A stretch of 64,000 bases of DNA from Mytilisepta virgata. Lineage: Eukaryota; Mollusca; Bivalvia; Mytilida; Mytilidae. The notes under the pieces were generated by a model. The model saw only the letters and a program-made list of their open reading frames with translations, ran no database searches and was not told where the DNA came from. The stretch lies in the NCBI GenBank assembly GCA_028015205.1, contig CM051520.1:7908501-7972500 (forward strand). Reading direction: 5' to 3'. Positions 59,399-64,000 of this stretch are shown one piece after another. A program made the translations under genes and the position numbers. The number at the start of each line of letters is the position of its first letter. The stretch's first letter is position 1.

Positions 59399-60891
59399 TA
59401 AAACCGAAACATTTGAAATACCAAAAACCAAACGCATTTTAAACAAGAAGTACTCAGAACCAAAAATAGCGAAATGGGAATCCAAATTTCAGCTAAGGCG
59501 ATCTACCATGTGCAATATATGGAATAAACCCTAAGTGTTTCTATTATTATTGAATTTGGCTAAATACTGGTAATGTCTGTAAAAAATCAATGAATATTCA
59601 TGTCAGACAATGAAACATATTTTTGTTGATGTCTTAATATTTTGTTTCAGTTTAGTTGCTTTTTTCATTTAATATATGACTTGTGTATTTTACGTCTTAT
59701 ACAATGTACATGTATGTGTCTTTGTTTGATGAACAAACATGTTTTATTTCTGATTTGTATTTTTTTATGGATTCCGAATTCGATAAAGTTTCCTTTAACA
59801 AACAACACAAATATTTAAAACAAGAGTTCAGTCTTTGTTAGTATTCTGCTACTGTTATATCAGGATACGAATTACTTTTTACAAGTTACAAATGGGACTA
59901 GCTAGATATTTTTGGTTCACATTTTGTCTTGAACGTAGAAAATACATGTATTATTGTGCTCCGTTTTGAGGGTATCCCCGTGCAGATGTCGCAATAAAAG
60001 TTATGTAAACAATTATATGACTTAGTGCAGACCACAATGTATATAATACAAGCGTTGATACATTTAATAATTTACATTCAAGGTGATATAATTTTCATTC
60101 TCATTGTCATGAAGAAATTCAAAGCAAAGCAATTTTCAGTAAGAATATGAAAATGAATATTGTTGCACATACTTTTTTACCATATATAAGAGACAATGGT
60201 GTGTATTCAAATTCATCATTACGAAACACTGATGGAATTACAAGAATTGATGTGTGAATTTCATTAAACACATATAAGAACTTATATAAATACCTGGTAA
60301 CATTATATTACTAAACTTAGCTTATAACATTTACGATTAATAATGCATTCTCCTCCAAACTTTAAATGGAACCTTTTCCGCCGATTATTTTATACAATAA
60401 TTGTTAACAATGAAGGCCATGAAATAAGCCATAGTTAAATTACTTGCATATTCCACTTCAATTATTTTTCTGTCTTTTTGAACTTTTTCTTTGATTATTT
60501 AGTTCTTAATCTCTATTTTCCACGTCTATTTTCCAAAAAACAAAAGCCGATTACAACCTATTAAGATATCCGAACCATAATAGACCGTGACCGTAAATTA
60601 TATTTCCATTGCTCAAATATACATGTAGCTTGAACCAAAAGTTTGAAACAGGAACTCTGTAGATATATTTTTCTCAAATTATTATCTACCTTGTTTTTTT
60701 TGTATACGTGTATAAAAATAGGTTGCCTTTTCGTTCCCGAAGTTTGCCGATAATTACCGCGGCAGTTGCTATTTCACAGTAAAATACTTTAATATATTGT
60801 TGATATGTAGTTTTCCTAGAAACTTTAAGGTCTGAGATACTTCCAGGATATTTACCACAGGAGAAATTGCAATCTTTGAAATTAAATAGTT

Positions 60892-61066
60892 CTATTTCGG
60901 AATTTTTGGTTATGAGTACTTCTTGTTTAAAATAAGTTTGGTTTTTGGTCTTCCGAATGTTTTGGTTTTAATGCTGCTGATGAGCGGTAACTCCTTGAAA
61001 TGCGTCGTATACAGCATAGTATAAGTTTACTATATCTAATATTAGTATCTTTGAATTGTTATTTTC
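60892..61066 (+). mobile_element. Retrozyme-like hammerhead repeat, copy 5 (5'-truncated)
   Basis: Starts within the unit at TCTATTTCGGAATTTTTGGT and runs through the ribozyme to TTTGAATTGTTATTTTC. Confidence 0.7.
60971..61017 (+). ncRNA. Hammerhead ribozyme motif, core intact
   Basis: ATGCTG, CTGATGA at 60977-60983, stem II GCGG-TAACT-CCTT with one mismatch, GAAA at 60997-61000, stem III ATGC-GTC-GTAT, A at 61011, CAGCAT. Confidence 0.72.
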
Positions 61067-61069
61067 TAA

Positions 61070-64000
61070 ACATTTGATAGCAAAAGATGATTACCTTAAT
61101 ATATGGTTTCTCAGTACTTTTTCTCTAAAATCATCCAGGCTATGTATCAAAGTAGAATTGAAATGTTTTTTTCAATTGTCCAAAGCAATTGCGTACTTCA
61201 ATATATGATTGATAAATACTTTTATTAAAACTTAAAGGTCTGGGATTCTTCAGCTGGGATATCTACTAAACCTGAAATAAAATTTGGACACTCACTATGA
61301 CAATTATGTTGTATATTGGATATACTTTATTCCTGATGAAGGTAGGAGGTAAATTTGCACTGAAAACAAAAATATAAGTATCTTAGAAAGATGAAGAATG
61401 AACGTCTTTTTTAACTTTTAGTTCGATCCACCTATTCCAGGAGAAATTTCTCTACAGAACTCCTGATACTAATGCTCGTGCAAACAAATAATGTGGTAAG
61501 CCGAAACAAACTTCAAAATACTTGAAAAACAAATAAATCTACTAAAATGACAAAATATCAAAGGCACAACCTGCCAAAGAAGATTAGATAGAGACAGGTA
61601 AACTGTTCAAGCAAAAGGTTTACTTTAATGTACAAAAATAAAATCAATGCCAAATTTCGTCCGAAATTGGAATTTATGTAGTAAGATATTTGACCAAAAT
61701 TTAGACAGCCACATGCATGTTCCGTATATTATACACTTAATTCAAAACTTCTGAGCAATAAACATTTTCATATTTGCAACATTTACGTGAGAAAGACCTA
61801 AATTTTGAATATTTTCCATTCTTCACTTTGAATTTGTGTAAGAACCTAATATTCTTCTATAAGTAGGGTATCAACATTTTCAGAAAAGCTTTCTTCGAAT
61901 TTGATTCCTTTAATTTATTAAGGCCCGTTAGTTTTTACATCGTCGGAAATCCACGGTCGGTCGCGCTTACGCTGTGCTACACTTACCGACCGCGGGTCAA
62001 TTTATTTATTTTTCCTCGTTTTCATGAATATACATGAATTTAATTGACCATTTAAATCACTGCTAACAATAATGGAATCCTACACTTTGGAGAGTGTAAC
62101 AATAGTGACGGTCTCCACTTTGGGTATTGAAAAAGTGCTTTGGACAGTAACACGTTGCCGACGACCGTAATTCAGTTGATATGTTTTTGTTGTGTAGTTA
62201 TTTTTCACGTGGTCAGTGATGCGTTTTCTTTGAAAGTATGATAACTTTTTTACTTTGTTTGAAAACTATATCGCAAATACACTGGAACTGCGTACCAGCG
62301 ATGACATTTATGTTGACCCAAAGTTCATCTTTTAACTATCACTTGATTGCATTGGGTGTATTCCAATTACAGAATCGTAAGGAAACCAATCAAAATGATT
62401 CATGAATAATTCATTAGAACGAAAAAAAAATAAAAGAATTGACCCAAGTGAAGCACAGCGGAACAAGGGGGAAAGACGCTTAATTTAAAAAAAGAGTTGA
62501 AGATTTCCCAGTTCTTCACTTTTTAACGAGTATAAGTACCTGCTTCTTCCGTAAATACTCGTTTCCTGTGCATAGGTAGATTCATTGAGCTCAATAGACG
62601 AAGTTAAATAACTTTAGGCCTGATTGGTCAAAAGGTATAAAAAATCAGTGGGAGATCGATACACGTGCAAAGACCTTTTATTGCCATCTCTCACTCAAAC
62701 AGCCATTTAGCACAGACAGAATAAAAAACAATTTGGTAAAAATACCAAATAAAAAGCAAAGAACAAAACTGGCAATTATCATGTCTTTCTTTTTTTTTGA
62801 AAGTTTGTATATATAAATAATAAAATTCTTTGATACCAGTTGTGATGCACAGGATATGCACATGTCGTCGAATTTCGGATCATCAGTTGTTCGCAAGGCC
62901 TAAACTGATAAAAACCAAAACAACAATCCAAAAACGTAAATAGCAAATTAAAAAACACAAAACAAAAACAAAAGTATAGCCCAAACCATGTAAGAACAGA
63001 GCTATGCATGTCTTAGTTTTCACAACTTCTACAACTTTTTTAAAGATAAATTTTAAGTATTAAAAAGGCTTTGAAGTATATTTGTGTTTTGTGAATGCGG
63101 TTTTCGAAGCAGTTGAAAGTTTTGTGGCAACCAGTTTTTTTACAGGTAATGACTACACAAAAATTCGGATTCGAAAACTGGGAATGGTTTTCAATAAAGA
63201 TCAAAGTCTAAGACGAGACCAATATTTGAACAGGCATTTATTTTAATTTGTTGTTATTTAGCAAACTTTGAAATTTGGCCTTAACTGTTTTGTCGTTTGG
63301 CATATTATAAATATATTATAATTCTAATTCTTTTCCTGTATGTAGTCTTTCTACTTACATTATAAATAAGTACATGAAAACATTTTTCTTATTGTTTCCA
63401 GCGTAAATATTCAAAATTATTCTAAAAAACTAAAATCATCGTTACTACTTTGTAACATGAGGACAAATGGTTACAAAATATTGCCAAGTTCTTTGTATCT
63501 TGCTAAAAAGACTCACTAGACTGAAATTTCCTTAGGCTCCTCTATACAGTTACCTTATTAAAGTCAGATGTTGTTCTGGAGTTATGTCGTCTTTTCCTTA
63601 TAAAAATCAAATATATACGAAAAATCACAAAATTAGCAATTTTCGGATAAATTAAAACAAAAAGTGTCGACTTCGATGTGCTCAATATATCTGGTTAAAA
63701 TTTGAAACATATTTTGTTAAGATAAGTATCTTTTAATGGTCATTTTAAATCAATGCTAAACATATAGCTTCAACTCCTATTTTGTGTTTTAATTTAATTA
63801 AGTTTACCCTCGACTTAATGAAAAACGTCAAGTAAAAGGCCTACTGTATGTCTACTGTTTATGTTCAACATGCCACTGAATAAAATCAATCAGGCATTTT
63901 TTTTATGTTTCCACTTTTTTTATGACCCAGATATTTTTAGCACAAAAGGTTGTTTGGTAAATGTCAACGAGACATAAACCAAATATATGAGCAACGTATA
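61070..64000. other. Intergenic DNA, no gene supported
   Basis: AT-rich, with short ORFs only. At 61945-61992 a GC-rich small inverted repeat (GGTCGGT..ACCGACC around CGCGCTTACGCTGTGC) resembles the centres of the foldback elements at 5.1 and 18.7 kb. Nothing else recognised. Confidence 0.45.

Larger units (their letters stand above)
58925..59610 (-). mobile_element. Retrozyme-like hammerhead repeat, copy 4 (near-dimer, best preserved)
   Basis: Read on the - strand from 59610, nearly two units follow each other: unit body, ribozyme at 59398-59352, the segment with ACTCCTGGGACGATGCCTCT and CCCAGTCGTCAGACTTGTTT, a second unit body, ribozyme at 59017-58971, and the common end TTGGATTGC. The predicted cleavage positions (59358 and 58977) are 381 nt apart. 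Both ribozyme cores are intact. Confidence 0.8.

Noticed and set aside
59219..59534. Two overlapping 60-aa ORFs
   Set aside because: They are sequence of the hammerhead repeat read antisense to its ribozymes; similar copies elsewhere do not keep the frame.

Overview
The window looks like nuclear DNA of a bivalve mollusc, most likely a mussel (Mytilus-like). It is AT-rich, introns are long, intergenic space is packed with tRNA-derived SINEs and retroelement 3' ends, and the genes are animal innate-immunity or lipid-binding types. The species call is inference; no search was run.

Layout. (1) 0.65-2.75 kb, + strand: a Toll-like receptor in one coding exon, with a probable 5'-UTR intron acceptor just before its start codon. 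(2) 2.8-12 kb: intergenic DNA with a perfect 114-bp inverted repeat beside a tRNA-derived SINE, more SINEs, a foldback element and a short TIR element. (3) 12.0-20.2 kb, - strand: a split gene of the fatty-acid-binding-protein (FABP) family. It has four small coding exons and two alternative copies of the first exon (17.6 and 20.2 kb). (4) 20.7-30.3 kb: no host gene seen; a decayed non-LTR retrotransposon, retroelement 3' tails, a SINE and a tandem duplication. (5) 30.8-57.8 kb, + strand: a cluster of single-pass receptors with a signal peptide, a CC-rich stub, SREC/MEGF/Draper-type EGF repeats, a membrane segment and a tyrosine-containing tail. Gene A (30.77-39.62 kb, 336 aa) and gene C (52.40-57.78 kb, 387 aa) can be assembled exon by exon with conserved splice phases. 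Between them lie an intact membrane/tail exon pair without an ectodomain (B, 43.7-45.0 kb), a dead EGF exon (42.65 kb) and a dead tail fragment (48.1 kb), as expected of a birth-and-death family. (6) 57.8-64 kb: mostly non-coding, with repeats.

The most unusual non-gene signal is a family of about 370-380-nt repeats (6.6, 43.1, 51.8, 58.9 and 60.9 kb) that carry a type I hammerhead ribozyme motif. Three loci have a partial-dimer layout with ribozymes (or a ribozyme remnant) about 368-381 nt apart. This is the architecture of retrozymes, small non-autonomous retroelements that make circular RNAs. A second finding is a retroelement 3' tail immediately upstream of an EGF exon in gene C: it appears to supply the polypyrimidine tract of the splice acceptor and was then tandem-duplicated with the exon.

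Together, the TLR and the EGF receptors suggest a pattern-recognition/phagocytosis neighbourhood, but that functional link is inference. All intron-exon structures were assembled by eye from paralogue comparison, reading frame and splice motifs.
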